From Bacteroidales bacterium (GTDB taxonomy: Bacteria > Bacteroidota > Bacteroidia > Bacteroidales > UBA10428), in NCBI GenBank assembly GCA_016935435.1, contig JAFGQZ010000054.1, positions 1-64,000 of the forward strand: 64,000 bases of DNA. The letters are read 5' to 3'. Each line of letters starts with the position of its first letter. Within the stretch, counting starts at the first letter, position 1. A program made the position numbers and the translations under genes. Positions 17,026-26,607 of the stretch are shown here, one piece after another. The notes beneath the pieces are model-generated. The model made no database searches and was not told the DNA's origin. It was given only the letters and a program-made list of their open reading frames with translations.

Positions 17026-19683
17026 TTATTTCACAACTATATTAATAATCTTCCCTGGTACCACAATTACTTTTACCACCTGCATATTTTCAATCCATTT
17101 GCCCGCCTTTTCGTCCAACAGCACTTGCTTTTCAATTTCTTTCGGGTCGGCATCGACAGGGAATTCTATTTTGAAACGCATTTTACCATTTACCGATACG
17201 GGGTATTCATAAGTGTTTTCAACCAGGTACGCTTCGTTTACCAGGGGCCAGGGGCTGTGGTTGATGCTCCCCGAATGTCCGTACAACTGCCATAATTCTT
17301 CACATATATGGGGGGCAAACGGGTTAAGGGTTTTTGCAAAGGTTTCGGCCGTTTCTTTGGTAACCTTTCCCTTTTTTATTGCCAGGTTGGTAAAAATCAT
17401 AAATTGCGATATGGCGGTATTGAACTTCAGGTTTTCAATATCCGATTCAACTTTTTTAAGGGTCTGGTGCAGGCCTTTTAATATTTCCGGATCTTCCTGC
17501 CCTGAAATAATGTTTTTGGTATCGGCAAAAAATTTGTATGCCCTTGTAAGAAAATTGAATACCCCTTTAACGCCGGTATCGGTCCAGGGTTTGGTGGCAT
17601 CGAGGGGGCCCATGAACATTTCGTAGAGGCGAAGGCTGTCGGCGCCATAATTTTTTACCACATCGTCGGGGTTCACCACATTTTTCAGCGATTTCGACAT
17701 TTTTGCCACTATTTGGGTTAATTCTTCCCCGGTGGTTTTATGGAAAAAATTGCCGTCTTTTTCTTCAACTTCGTCTGAAGGAACTTTCGACCCCGATTTT
17801 GTTTCGTAGGCGAAGGCAAGTATCATTCCCTGGTTGTAGAGTTTTTGGTAAGGTTCGTCGGTTGAAACAATGCCCAAATCGAAAAGCACTTTATGCCAGA
17901 AACGGCTGTACAATAAGTGAAGTACGGCATGTTCGGCGCCACCTATATATAAATCTACCGGCATCCAGTAGTTTTCGGCCTCAACAGAAAAGGGTGCCGA
18001 ATCGTTAGTTGGATCGATATAGCGCAAATAGTACCAGCACGAACCGGCCCACTGTGGCATGGTATTGGTTTCGCGGCGGAATTTCCCTTTTGCATCTTCG
18101 CCATAGAGCCACTCATGGGCATTTGAAAGAGGCGATTCGCCATTTGTGCCTGGTTCGAATTTCTCCAGTTCGGGCAACATTACAGGAAGTTCTTTTTCAT
18201 CGGCCAGTTCTATGTCGCCATTTTCGTAGTGTTTAATCGGGAAAGGTTCTCCCCAGTATCGTTGGCGGCTGAACAACCAGTCGCGTATTTTATAGTTTAC
18301 GGCTTCTTTTCCTATGTTTTTTTGTTCAAGCCAGCTGGTTACAGTTTTTATTCCCGTGGCTTTGTTCATTCCATTTATTGATAGCCCTGTGGCGGTGTTT
18401 TCGGAATTGATATAGGCCCCATCTTCGGTCCAGCAGGCTTCGCCCTTTAAAACTTTTTCTCGTAAGGCAGGCTCTGCCGAAACCGGGTCGAGAATACACA
18501 CCACATCGAGCCCGAATTTTTTTGCGAATTCAAAGTCCCGGGTATCGTGTGCCGGAACGGCCATAATGGCGCCGGTCCCATATCCGATAAGCACATAATC
18601 GGCTACCCATACCGGAATTTTCTTGCCGGTTACAGGGTTAATGGCATAACGGCCTGAAAACACCCCGGTTTTGTCTTTGGCCAAATCGGTACGGTCTAAG
18701 TCCGATTTAAGCGAGGCGGCTTTTACATAAGCTTCTACCTGTTCGTGGTGGCCATCGGCAGTTATTTCCCGAAGCATTCCGTGTTCAGGGGCAATAACCA
18801 TGTAAGTTGCGCCAAACAGGGTGTCGGGGCGTGTGGTATAAACACGTAAGTTTTTGTCAAGGCCATCGAGTTTAAAATCGACTTCGGCGCCTGTGGAGCG
18901 GCCAATCCAGTTGCGCTGCATGTCTTTAACCCCTTCGGGCCAGTCGAGGCCATCAAGGCCGGTAAGCAAGCGTTCGGCATAATGTGGTATGCGCAACATC
19001 CATTGTTTTAAGTTGCGCCGCTCGACTTCTTTTGTTCCGCATTTTTCGTGCGAGCCATCGTTTAAAACTTCTTCGTTGGCACACACAATTTTACAGGTTT
19101 TGCACCACCATACCTGGGCATTGTCGTAATAGGCAAGGCGCTTCGAATCGATATATTCACGAACGGCTATTGTGCCCGCAGTTTTTATTTCGGCAGGTAT
19201 TTCAAGTTCCGAAATGTGGCGGCCTTTATTCGTGTTTTTATCGAACCATGTATTGTAGAGTTTCGAAAAAATCCACTGTGTCCATTTAAAATATTTCGGG
19301 TCGGTGGTGTTAATTTCGCGGTCCCAGTCGTAGCCTAAGCCCAGCGATTTAATCTGGCGCCGGAAAGTATCGCAGTTTTTGTTTGTGGTCACCGAAGGGT
19401 GCGTGCCGGTTTGTATGGCGTATTGCTCTGCCGGGAGCCCAAAGGCATCCCAGCCCATAGGGTGCAATACATTAAAGCCTTTCATTCGCTTGTAACGGCT
19501 TACAATATCGGTGGCAGTGTAACCTTCGGGGTGCCCCACATGCAGTCCGCTTCCTGATGGGTAGGGGAACATATCGAGTGCGTAAAACTTGGGTTTTGAT
19601 GTGTCTGTAACGGTTTTAAAAGTTTTGTTTTCTTCCCAGTATTGCTGCCACTTTTTTTCTATATCTGTGAAATTGTAATCCAT
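17026..19683 (-). CDS. leuS: leucyl-tRNA synthetase
   Basis: Class I aminoacyl-tRNA synthetase charging tRNA-Leu. The HIGH-type motif reads [12 protein letters not shown] near residue 47, the KMSKS motif is intact ([15 protein letters not shown]), and a CP1 editing domain lies between them. Length (885) is in the normal bacterial range. The start at 19683 gives the usual beginning [13 protein letters not shown]. Confidence 0.97.
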   Translation of the reverse strand: MDYNFTDIEKKWQQYWEENKTFKTVTDTSKPKFYALDMFPYPSGSGLHVGHPEGYTATDIVSRYKRMKGFNVLHPMGWDAFGLPAEQYAIQTGTHPSVTTNKNCDTFRRQIKSLGLGYDWDREINTTDPKYFKWTQWIFSKLYNTWFDKNTNKGRHISELEIPAEIKTAGTIAVREYIDSKRLAYYDNAQVWWCKTCKIVCANEEVLNDGSHEKCGTKEVERRNLKQWMLRIPHYAERLLTGLDGLDWPEGVKDMQRNWIGRSTGAEVDFKLDGLDKNLRVYTTRPDTLFGATYMVIAPEHGMLREITADGHHEQVEAYVKAASLKSDLDRTDLAKDKTGVFSGRYAINPVTGKKIPVWVADYVLIGYGTGAIMAVPAHDTRDFEFAKKFGLDVVCILDPVSAEPALREKVLKGEACWTEDGAYINSENTATGLSINGMNKATGIKTVTSWLEQKNIGKEAVNYKIRDWLFSRQRYWGEPFPIKHYENGDIELADEKELPVMLPELEKFEPGTNGESPLSNAHEWLYGEDAKGKFRRETNTMPQWAGSCWYYLRYIDPTNDSAPFSVEAENYWMPVDLYIGGAEHAVLHLLYSRFWHKVLFDLGIVSTDEPYQKLYNQGMILAFAYETKSGSKVPSDEVEEKDGNFFHKTTGEELTQIVAKMSKSLKNVVNPDDVVKNYGADSLRLYEMFMGPLDATKPWTDTGVKGVFNFLTRAYKFFADTKNIISGQEDPEILKGLHQTLKKVESDIENLKFNTAISQFMIFTNLAIKKGKVTKETAETFAKTLNPFAPHICEELWQLYGHSGSINHSPWPLVNEAYLVENTYEYPVSVNGKMRFKIEFPVDADPKEIEKQVLLDEKAGKWIENMQVVKVIVVPGKIINIVVK

Positions 19684-19754
19684 GCCGTTTTAATATGTTG
19701 TTAAAATGATGGCACAAAAGTAACAAAGTTTCAAAAATGTTTAAGAAACTCTGT

Positions 19755-19790
19755 AAAATATATAATTAGTCGGTCTAAGTTGTATATTTT
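19755..19790. repeat. A/T-rich inverted repeat between leuS and the GH26 gene
   Basis: AAAATATATAA (19755-19765) and TTGTATATTTT (19780-19790) match as an inverted repeat at 10 of 11 positions around a 14-base spacer, 36 bp upstream of the GH26 start. It could be an operator or part of a promoter, but A/T-rich repeats also arise by chance. Confidence 0.3.
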
Positions 19791-19825
19791 ATAATTATAA
19801 ATCAACTTAACTGTACAATGCTGGT

Positions 19826-20875
19826 ATGAAAAAATCAAATTTGCTAATTTCCTTTACAGCAGCTGTTTTAATGTTAGCTGGCTGTAAAAAACAGGTTGCC
19901 GTGCCGGAAGGCGATTGGCAAGGCTGTGTGGTGGGCGTGTTTACTGCCGACAGTACTGCTACGTTTCCGGGCAATGGTGAAGAAGGGATACTTGAGTTTG
20001 AAAAACTAATAGGGCACAAAGTAGGCAGTGTTCTTATTTATCCTACATGGGAAGATAAGTTTCCGGCTAAAGAGTGCGAGATAATTGCTAAGTGCGGGGC
20101 GATACCCCACATTACCTGGGAAATATTCTGGCCCGGCCAAACCTATAACACTGCTCCGACAGGCCCCGAAGGGTATATTGCCATGAATGAAGTGCTTGAA
20201 GGAAAACACGATGCTTACATTATACAATTTGCACGCGATGCCAAAGCTTTTGGCGGCAAAGTTATGGTAAGGTTCCTGCACGAATTTAACGGAAACTGGT
20301 ACTTGTGGGGTGGTTTAAAGAATGGTGCCGAAAACGGAGGGCCGCAAAAAGTGGTGGCGGTTTGGAAATATGTTGTAGATAAATTTCGCGAAGTGGGCGC
20401 CGATAATGTTAAATGGGTTTGGTGCCCCCATGGCCCCAGCCCCGATTTGTCGCCCGAAAGCTGGAACAATATACGAAATTACTGGCCGGGCAGCGATTAT
20501 GTCGATTGGTTTGGGCTTGATGCCTACAATTGGTACCCGAAGGATCCGTGGGGGGGCGACAGGCCCTACGATTCGTTCGAAAGTTGTTTTCGTGCCCTAT
20601 ACGATTCGTGTGCAGTGCTTGGCCCGCAGCCTATGATGATTGCTGAATTTGCCAGTGGAGAATTTACCCTCGACAGCCTTAATAAAGCTACTTGGATTAA
20701 AGAAGCTTTTGCGCAAATGAAAACCGACTATCCGCGGATAAAAATATTTACATGGTTTCATATCAACAAGGAACTCGACTGGCGCGTAAATTCAAGCCCC
20801 GAAGCATATACAGCCTTTCTTGATGCCATGAAAGACCCCTATTACATAGGTTCACCCCTGACGGGGAAAAAATAA
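19826..20875 (+). CDS. GH26 family glycoside hydrolase lipoprotein
   Basis: Cell-surface or periplasmic lipoprotein (lipobox LMLAGC, C20) with a single GH26 catalytic domain. The GH26 acid/base Glu is in RFLHEFNGNWY, and the nucleophile Glu is in MIAEFAS. Family activities include beta-mannanase, beta-1,3-xylanase and mixed-linkage or beta-1,3-glucan hydrolysis; substrate cannot be read off, but the neighbourhood points to a yeast or fungal glycan. Length 349. It is convergent with the HTCS regulator gene, which ends 69 bp downstream. Confidence 0.82.
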   Translation: MKKSNLLISFTAAVLMLAGCKKQVAVPEGDWQGCVVGVFTADSTATFPGNGEEGILEFEKLIGHKVGSVLIYPTWEDKFPAKECEIIAKCGAIPHITWEIFWPGQTYNTAPTGPEGYIAMNEVLEGKHDAYIIQFARDAKAFGGKVMVRFLHEFNGNWYLWGGLKNGAENGGPQKVVAVWKYVVDKFREVGADNVKWVWCPHGPSPDLSPESWNNIRNYWPGSDYVDWFGLDAYNWYPKDPWGGDRPYDSFESCFRALYDSCAVLGPQPMMIAEFASGEFTLDSLNKATWIKEAFAQMKTDYPRIKIFTWFHINKELDWRVNSSPEAYTAFLDAMKDPYYIGSPLTGKK

Positions 20876-20887
20876 AAACAGTTAAAC

Positions 20888-20921
20888 AAAGGGCAGTATA
20901 TTTTGCTGCCCTTATTTTTTC
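20888..20921. terminator. bidirectional terminator between GH26 and HTCS genes
   Basis: AAAGGGCAG (20888-20896) pairs with CTGCCCTT (20906-20913) and is followed by TATTTTTT on the plus strand; on the minus strand the tail reads TTTGTTT, so it can end both convergent transcripts. Confidence 0.75.
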
Positions 20922-20943
20922 TATACTTATGCCAGAGCTGTTT

Positions 20944-23900
20944 TTACTGTTTTGGCTGGGTTTGATCCTCCCCTACAATTTCTTTATAGTTTGTTTCGCG
21001 GTATTCTTTTGGTGTACAATTGTATTTCTCGTGGAAAACTTTGAAAAAGCTGCTGCGGTTTGAAAATCCCGCTTTGTACAAAATTTCGTCGATGGTGAGT
21101 TTTGTGGTAATCAATAAATTACGGGCAACATGCAGACGGTTTTCTTTGATAATGTTCTGAGGGCTGTCGGCATTCAGCTTCTCAAGTTTGCGGTATAGGT
21201 GACGGGTGCTCATATTCAGCTCCGAAGCAATAAACTGTGCCGAGAGGTCTTTGTTGGTTAAATTTGAGTTAATAATGTCGTGCATTTTTCTTACAAATTG
21301 CTTGTCTTCTTTGTGTTCGATTTTTCCTTTAGTCATTTCAAAAGCGCTGATGGGCGAGCTGAAATAATCTTTTAAAGTTTCTTTGCGCAGAATAAGCCTT
21401 TCTATTGAGGCTTTCAGGAAATCGACATTAAAAGGTTTGGTAATATACATTTCGGCCCCGGCATCGAGCCCGTTTATTTTGTCTTCGACTTTATGTTTTG
21501 CCGATAAAAGAATAATAGGGATATGTGCTGTTTTTTTATTGGCTTTTATTCTTTTTGTCAGGGTAATGCCATCGATATCGGGCATCATAATATCGCAAAG
21601 AATAATGTCGGGATAGGTTTGTTTCAGCACTGTTTCAACATCGGTCGGTTTATCGATTGTTATTACATTGTATTTTGTGGCAAAAATATCGCTAATAAAA
21701 CCCAGAATGCTAAGTTCGTCATCAATAATCAGAATGGTTTGCCTGTTTTCGTCGAATTCCTGGGCTGTAATGCTTATAGCTGGTTCTTCAATTTTGTTTC
21801 GGCTGATAAGGGGTGCAACATTTTTTTCATCGGCGGCCCAGGTTTTGGTTTCCGGCAGGCATACATGGAATTCGGTATATTCGCCCGGCTTGCTCCTAAC
21901 CGCAATAGTGCCATTGAGCAGTTTAACCAAATTGTTTGTGATAGCCATTCCCAGTCCGTTCCGCACAGAAAGCGAACTGTTATCCTGGTTCTCAAAATTG
22001 TCCAAAATTCTGTAGCGGTCGAAAATATGGGGTATGTCTTTTTCTTTAATGCCTTTTCCGGTATTTGACACTGAAATAGAAAGTCCGTTATCGTCGATTT
22101 CGGCATTAATTGTAATTTTCCCCTGGCCGTTAACATATTTGAATGCATTGGAAACCAAGTTTGTAACTATAATTGTTAAAAAGCCCTGGTCGGTTTCCCA
22201 ACTGGTACCGGGTTTTATGCGCCGCACATAATTAATGCCCTTCGACTCGGCCAGTTCAACAAACGAATCGGAGATTTTTGTAAGCACCTCGCCAACCGGT
22301 ACTTTATCGATATGGGGGGTGCGGTTGCCGGTTTCGATACGCCTGAATTCAACAAGTTCCTGTATCAGGTCGTTGAGGCGGTCGGCATTTTGCTGGATAA
22401 GCTGGGTGTATTTTTTTATAAAATTATCAGATTTTTCGTACGACAGCAAGCGGTTGCAAGGCCCGTAAATTAGGGTGAGCGGTGTGCAGAATTCGTGTGC
22501 AATATTGGTAAAGAATTGTAGCTTCGACTCATAAATTTCTTCCTGGTGTTTTTGTTTCAGCCGTTCGAGCATGTGTTCGCGCTTTTTGCGGTGGCGTATT
22601 GTAGCAAGGCGGTAAGCTGGTTTAACCATCAATAGTACAACGAGGGCATAGAAAATTATAGCTGCGGTAGAAGCAAACCACGGAGGTGTTATACGTATAA
22701 TAAGCGCAAAGGGGGGGCTTTCTATGCCTGTAATACGGTTCTTGAATTTAATTAAAAGGGTGTATTTGCCGTGTACAATGTTTGTAAACGAAATTACATT
22801 CGATGCCCCGTTGTTGATCCATTGTTCGTTTACCCCATCGAGCTTATAATAATACGAATAGTTGTTTCCGTTAATATAATCGTTGGTTTTAAACGACAGG
22901 GAAAAGAAGTTTTGTTTATGGCTTAGCTTTAATATGTTCTGTTCTTTTTTCTTTGTCAGGAAATCATAAATATTGTAATCTTCCCCGAAAATGGTGAGGT
23001 TATCGAAATAAATTGCCGGAATGTATTGCTTTTGTGTTACGTTGGTTTCCCTTATGGCAATAAACCCGTTTATGCCACCAAAAAAAAGTGTGTTATTTAT
23101 ATTGTCTTTAAAAAAGGCGCCATCGGAGAATTCGGTTACGTTCAACCCATTAAACTGGTTATAGGTCTGGAAAGTTTCGCGTTCGATATTAAACTTTATC
23201 ATACCCTGGTTTGTGCTCAGCCATAAGTTGTTTTGCGAGTCTTCAAGAATTCCGTGTATGGTATTGTTCGGAAAGCCGTTTCGCTCGTTGAATACATGAA
23301 TTTTCTGGTCGGTGGTGTATTTAACCAGTCCCAGGCTGGTGCCGCACCAAATATTCCCAAGTTCATCGGTAGTTATGGCAAACACATCGTTAAGCAGCTG
23401 TTGATTGATTTCTTTTCCGAACTCAACTGTGGTGTATTGCATGGTTTTTGGCTCCATTTTAATAATGCCGTTGCCCCGGTTTCCAAACAATATGCTCGAA
23501 ATATTTTCGGGATATATGGTAAAGAAGTAATTATCGTCCATGTTGCCATTTTTTAAGGTAACCTGTTCAACCTTCACGAGTGTTGGCAATTTGTCTGTTC
23601 CGCCAATAGTGGCTTTAAAAATGCCCATGCCTACCGAGGCCATGTATAATGTGGTATCGTCGAACTCGTAAATGGCGTGTATGTATTTTAGATTATTGCC
23701 CTGGCTGTTAAGGTGTTTGATTTTCTTTTCGCTATACGAGTAATAATCGATACCGGCATCGTTTCCTATCCACAAAAGGTTTCTCGAACTTTCTGCAAAG
23801 GCATATACCGAATTATCGCCAAGGGGGCTGTTTGTCGTAGTTATATGTTCAAGCTTTTCGTTGGTTAAGGCTTTGTCGAAGTTGTAATCTTTTACTTTAA

Positions 23901-25005
23901 GTATGCCATCGCCTTTTGTGCCAACCCAAAGGGTATTTTCTTTATCGAGAAACAGTGCCCTTATGGGTTTTTCAACTTTATATGTAACATTGTTGAATGT
24001 TGTAGAGCGGATAAGGTAGGGGTCGTTAAAAAACAGGTAAACGCCCTGGCAATCGGTGCCCACCCATATAATATCCTGGTAGCGGTCGTTGTAAAGGCAA
24101 AATATGCCCGATTTTATTTCTATTTCTTCCAACTCGTAGTTTTCTTTTTTCTCGGTTATATTTTTAAGGCGAATAAGCCCGTTGGTTTCGAATCCGATAA
24201 AATAGTCGCTGTTGTGCTTGATTATTGACGATATTTTGCCTTTTCTTAACAGTATATCTTTCAGGTTATACCGGTAATATTTTTTGCCCGATTCCAAGTC
24301 GAGTTCATAAAGTGTATAGGTGCCATCGATAAAATACACAAGCTTGCCTTCGTGCGATGAATGGATTATACCATCTGAGTGTTCGATAGGCTGAACAGCT
24401 TCCAGGCTGATTGTGCCATCGGGGCTTTCTTTTATGCTGTAACCGTTGAAAATGCCATCGGCCCTGAACAGCCACAGCACATAATGTGAGTCTATGGTGA
24501 AATTCACCAGTTTCTGCATGTCCATGCCAGGCAGGGCTATGCGCTTAAAATCGTTCGATGCCTTGTGGTAGTAATAAACCGAATGGCTTTCCTTAATAAT
24601 AAACAAACGGTTCAGGTTATCTTTTCTCATTAAAAGGTTACCGGCAAACCCTTCGAAATGATCGACAGTGTTCTTCCTTTTGTTAAAGCGGTTTAAGCCA
24701 TAGTTGGTAGTAATCCAGAAAATGCCGTTTTCGGTTTCAGTAATGGTATGTATCAGGTTCCCCGATAAATCGTTTTTATTGTTTGAAGGCTTATAAACCC
24801 GTATAGACGACCCGTCGTACATATTCAGCCCGTCGCACGAACCAAACCACATAAAGCCTTCCTGATCCTGGCATACCGAAAGTATTGCGCTGTTCGACAA
24901 CCCGTCTTTATTGGAAATCTGCCTCACATTATATCCATTTACCTTCATTATCAGGCAATTTATAAGTAGGCAGGTTAAAAAAACACGGATATTTTTGGCT
25001 TCCAT
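20944..25005 (-). CDS. hybrid two-component system regulator (HTCS)
   Basis: One-polypeptide two-component regulator of glycan use, about 1353 residues. From the ATG at 25005 (MEAKNIRVFLTCLL): signal segment, Reg_prop propeller repeats (about 20-690), Y_Y_Y domain (about 700-765), membrane segment (about 775-795), HisKA with its His near 836 (NIAHEFCTPLTL), HATPase (about 955-1065), receiver with Asp near 1138 (LCDIMMPDIDG) and an AraC-type HTH domain (about 1232-1345, FSNRSSFFKVFHEKY). The longer reading from 25140 adds 45 residues with no family support. It is divergent from the GH76-GH125-GH97 run and convergent with GH26, so it probably senses an oligosaccharide and activates these genes. 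Confidence 0.93.
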   Translation of the reverse strand: MEAKNIRVFLTCLLINCLIMKVNGYNVRQISNKDGLSNSAILSVCQDQEGFMWFGSCDGLNMYDGSSIRVYKPSNNKNDLSGNLIHTITETENGIFWITTNYGLNRFNKRKNTVDHFEGFAGNLLMRKDNLNRLFIIKESHSVYYYHKASNDFKRIALPGMDMQKLVNFTIDSHYVLWLFRADGIFNGYSIKESPDGTISLEAVQPIEHSDGIIHSSHEGKLVYFIDGTYTLYELDLESGKKYYRYNLKDILLRKGKISSIIKHNSDYFIGFETNGLIRLKNITEKKENYELEEIEIKSGIFCLYNDRYQDIIWVGTDCQGVYLFFNDPYLIRSTTFNNVTYKVEKPIRALFLDKENTLWVGTKGDGILKVKDYNFDKALTNEKLEHITTTNSPLGDNSVYAFAESSRNLLWIGNDAGIDYYSYSEKKIKHLNSQGNNLKYIHAIYEFDDTTLYMASVGMGIFKATIGGTDKLPTLVKVEQVTLKNGNMDDNYFFTIYPENISSILFGNRGNGIIKMEPKTMQYTTVEFGKEINQQLLNDVFAITTDELGNIWCGTSLGLVKYTTDQKIHVFNERNGFPNNTIHGILEDSQNNLWLSTNQGMIKFNIERETFQTYNQFNGLNVTEFSDGAFFKDNINNTLFFGGINGFIAIRETNVTQKQYIPAIYFDNLTIFGEDYNIYDFLTKKKEQNILKLSHKQNFFSLSFKTNDYINGNNYSYYYKLDGVNEQWINNGASNVISFTNIVHGKYTLLIKFKNRITGIESPPFALIIRITPPWFASTAAIIFYALVVLLMVKPAYRLATIRHRKKREHMLERLKQKHQEEIYESKLQFFTNIAHEFCTPLTLIYGPCNRLLSYEKSDNFIKKYTQLIQQNADRLNDLIQELVEFRRIETGNRTPHIDKVPVGEVLTKISDSFVELAESKGINYVRRIKPGTSWETDQGFLTIIVTNLVSNAFKYVNGQGKITINAEIDDNGLSISVSNTGKGIKEKDIPHIFDRYRILDNFENQDNSSLSVRNGLGMAITNNLVKLLNGTIAVRSKPGEYTEFHVCLPETKTWAADEKNVAPLISRNKIEEPAISITAQEFDENRQTILIIDDELSILGFISDIFATKYNVITIDKPTDVETVLKQTYPDIILCDIMMPDIDGITLTKRIKANKKTAHIPIILLSAKHKVEDKINGLDAGAEMYITKPFNVDFLKASIERLILRKETLKDYFSSPISAFEMTKGKIEHKEDKQFVRKMHDIINSNLTNKDLSAQFIASELNMSTRHLYRKLEKLNADSPQNIIKENRLHVARNLLITTKLTIDEILYKAGFSNRSSFFKVFHEKYNCTPKEYRETNYKEIVGEDQTQPKQ

Positions 25006-25183
25006 ATATATATATGTTAGTTTATATGAATTCATGACAAATCTACAAAAGTTATTCATGCAAAATTTGTCTTGCAGCTTAATCCGGGGCTTAGAAAATA
25101 TAACTGTGCGACTAATTTGTATCGAATTGCGACATTGCATGCTTTTTAAACATTTAACCTGTAGTTGCTTCGAAAAATTACCC

Positions 25184-25191
25184 TACGTTTG
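25184..25191 (+). promoter_or_regulatory. -7 promoter element of the GH76 operon
   Basis: TACGTTTG is an exact match to the Bacteroidota -7 consensus TAnnTTTG, 39 bp upstream of the GH76 ATG. No good -33 TTTG stands at the expected distance, which would fit a promoter dependent on the HTCS activator. Confidence 0.45.
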
Positions 25192-25230
25192 AATATTGAT
25201 ATTTGATATGAATTTTCGGAATTGAAAAAC

Positions 25231-26424
25231 ATGGAGAAGAAATTTGATAGAAACTGGCAACTGCTGAAAATATTCACCCTGTTGTTTGTTTTTTGTTCCA
25301 GTTGCAAACCAGCAGAGAAGCCAGAGAACAATTTCCTGCTTAAGTCTGATGAAACTTTAACAGCGGTATATAAATTATACTCTGTTGAGAAGCTGCCGCT
25401 CTTGCGCGAAAATTACCCGTTCGATGCCGGCTATACGGCAACTTACCTTGCAACAAGCCCGCAACAGGTTAACCAGTTCGCATACCTTTGGCCATTTTCA
25501 GGCACATTTTCTGCTGTTAATGCATTATATAGTATAGAGAAGCAGGAAAAATTCGACCATATACTTAACAACCAGGTTTTGCCGGGCCTCGAACATTATT
25601 TCGATACAAACCGCCTTCCTGCTGCTTATTCGTCGTATGTTGTTTCTGAGCAGCCATCCGACAGGTTTTACGACGACAATGTATGGATTGGCATCGATTT
25701 TACCGATTTGTACGCCTTAACCCACAACACTAAGTACCTGGCGAAAGCAAAACTTATTTGGGAATTTATTGAAAGCGGTACCGACGATAAACTTGGTGGA
25801 GGCATTTATTGGTGCGAGCAAAAAAAGGAAACAAAAAACACCTGTTCAAATGCCCCGGGCGCTGTTTTTGCCTTGAAGCTTTTTCTGGAAACCAACGACA
25901 GCTCTTATTATTACAAAGCACTTCAATTGTATAACTGGACAAAGGAAAATCTGCTCGATACTGCCGACAATCTCTATTTCGACCATATTGAACTTTCGGG
26001 GAAAATTGATAAAAGAAAGTTCCCCTATAACAGCGGACAAATGCTGCAGGCGTCAGCCCTCTTATATAACATTACAAAAAACCCCAAATACCTTGTAGAA
26101 GCACAGAAAACGGCCAAAGCCTGTTACAAATATTTTTTTAACGACTTTGAAACAGCGCAGGGCACTAAAATACAACTTATTACAGGAGGCAATACATGGT
26201 TTGTTGCTGTAATGTTAAGGGGTTTTATTGAATTGTACCAAATCGACAAAAAACCCGAATATATTGAAGCTTTCAGGCAAAACCTCAATTATGCCTGGGA
26301 AAATTGCCGAGATGCCGATGGCTTGTTTAACGATAAATGGGGCAGTAAAAAGAACGAACAAAAAAAATGGCTGCTTACCCAGGCCGCCATGGTTGAAATG
26401 TATGCCCGCCTGGCAGGAATATAA
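25231..26424 (+). CDS. GH76 endo-alpha-1,6-mannanase lipoprotein
   Basis: Predicted endo-acting alpha-1,6-mannanase that cuts the backbone of yeast-type mannan. The paired catalytic Asp residues of GH76 are visible in RFYDDNVWIGID, and the TGGNTWFVAVMLRG and AAMVEMYARL segments fit the (alpha/alpha)6 barrel. Signal peptide and lipobox (FVFCSSCKP) indicate a lipoprotein. I use the ATG at 25231 rather than the TTG nine bases earlier. First gene of a co-directional run with GH125, GH97, ROK and MFS genes. A second GH76 gene with a T9SS tail lies at the right edge of the window. Confidence 0.88.
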   Translation: MEKKFDRNWQLLKIFTLLFVFCSSCKPAEKPENNFLLKSDETLTAVYKLYSVEKLPLLRENYPFDAGYTATYLATSPQQVNQFAYLWPFSGTFSAVNALYSIEKQEKFDHILNNQVLPGLEHYFDTNRLPAAYSSYVVSEQPSDRFYDDNVWIGIDFTDLYALTHNTKYLAKAKLIWEFIESGTDDKLGGGIYWCEQKKETKNTCSNAPGAVFALKLFLETNDSSYYYKALQLYNWTKENLLDTADNLYFDHIELSGKIDKRKFPYNSGQMLQASALLYNITKNPKYLVEAQKTAKACYKYFFNDFETAQGTKIQLITGGNTWFVAVMLRGFIELYQIDKKPEYIEAFRQNLNYAWENCRDADGLFNDKWGSKKNEQKKWLLTQAAMVEMYARLAGI

Positions 26425-26501
26425 ACAACGCATGAAAAAATTATAAAACGTTTTTAATTAAAAGTGTGATAGGGTTAAGGTTTCACTAAAAAGCCGGTTA
26501 A

Positions 26502-26570
26502 GCAGCCCCAAATCCATGGGGCGTAGCCGAAATGGCACGGGGTTGTTTACAGGCTTTAATTTGGGGTTGC
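26502..26570 (+). promoter_or_regulatory. candidate structured leader or intercistronic RNA between GH76 and GH125
   Basis: The 12-mer at 26502-26513 (GCAGCCCCAAAT) can pair over its whole length with 26559-26570 (ATTTGGGGTTGC, one G-T pair). Its GCCCC core can alternatively pair with GGGGC at 26518-26522, or its CAGCCCC with GGGGTTG at 26539-26545. Such mutually exclusive partners are typical of attenuators or processing sites. The element ends 37 bp before the GH125 start. No known riboswitch class is recognised. Confidence 0.35.
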
Positions 26571-26607
26571 CCGCCACTAAAAATGAAAATTCAATACATA
26601 ACATATT

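Noticed and set aside
25026..25071. Palindrome ATGAATTCAT and the GACAAAT/ATTTGTC pair upstream of the HTCS gene
   Set aside because: Short and A/T-rich, so expected by chance; not enough to call an operator.
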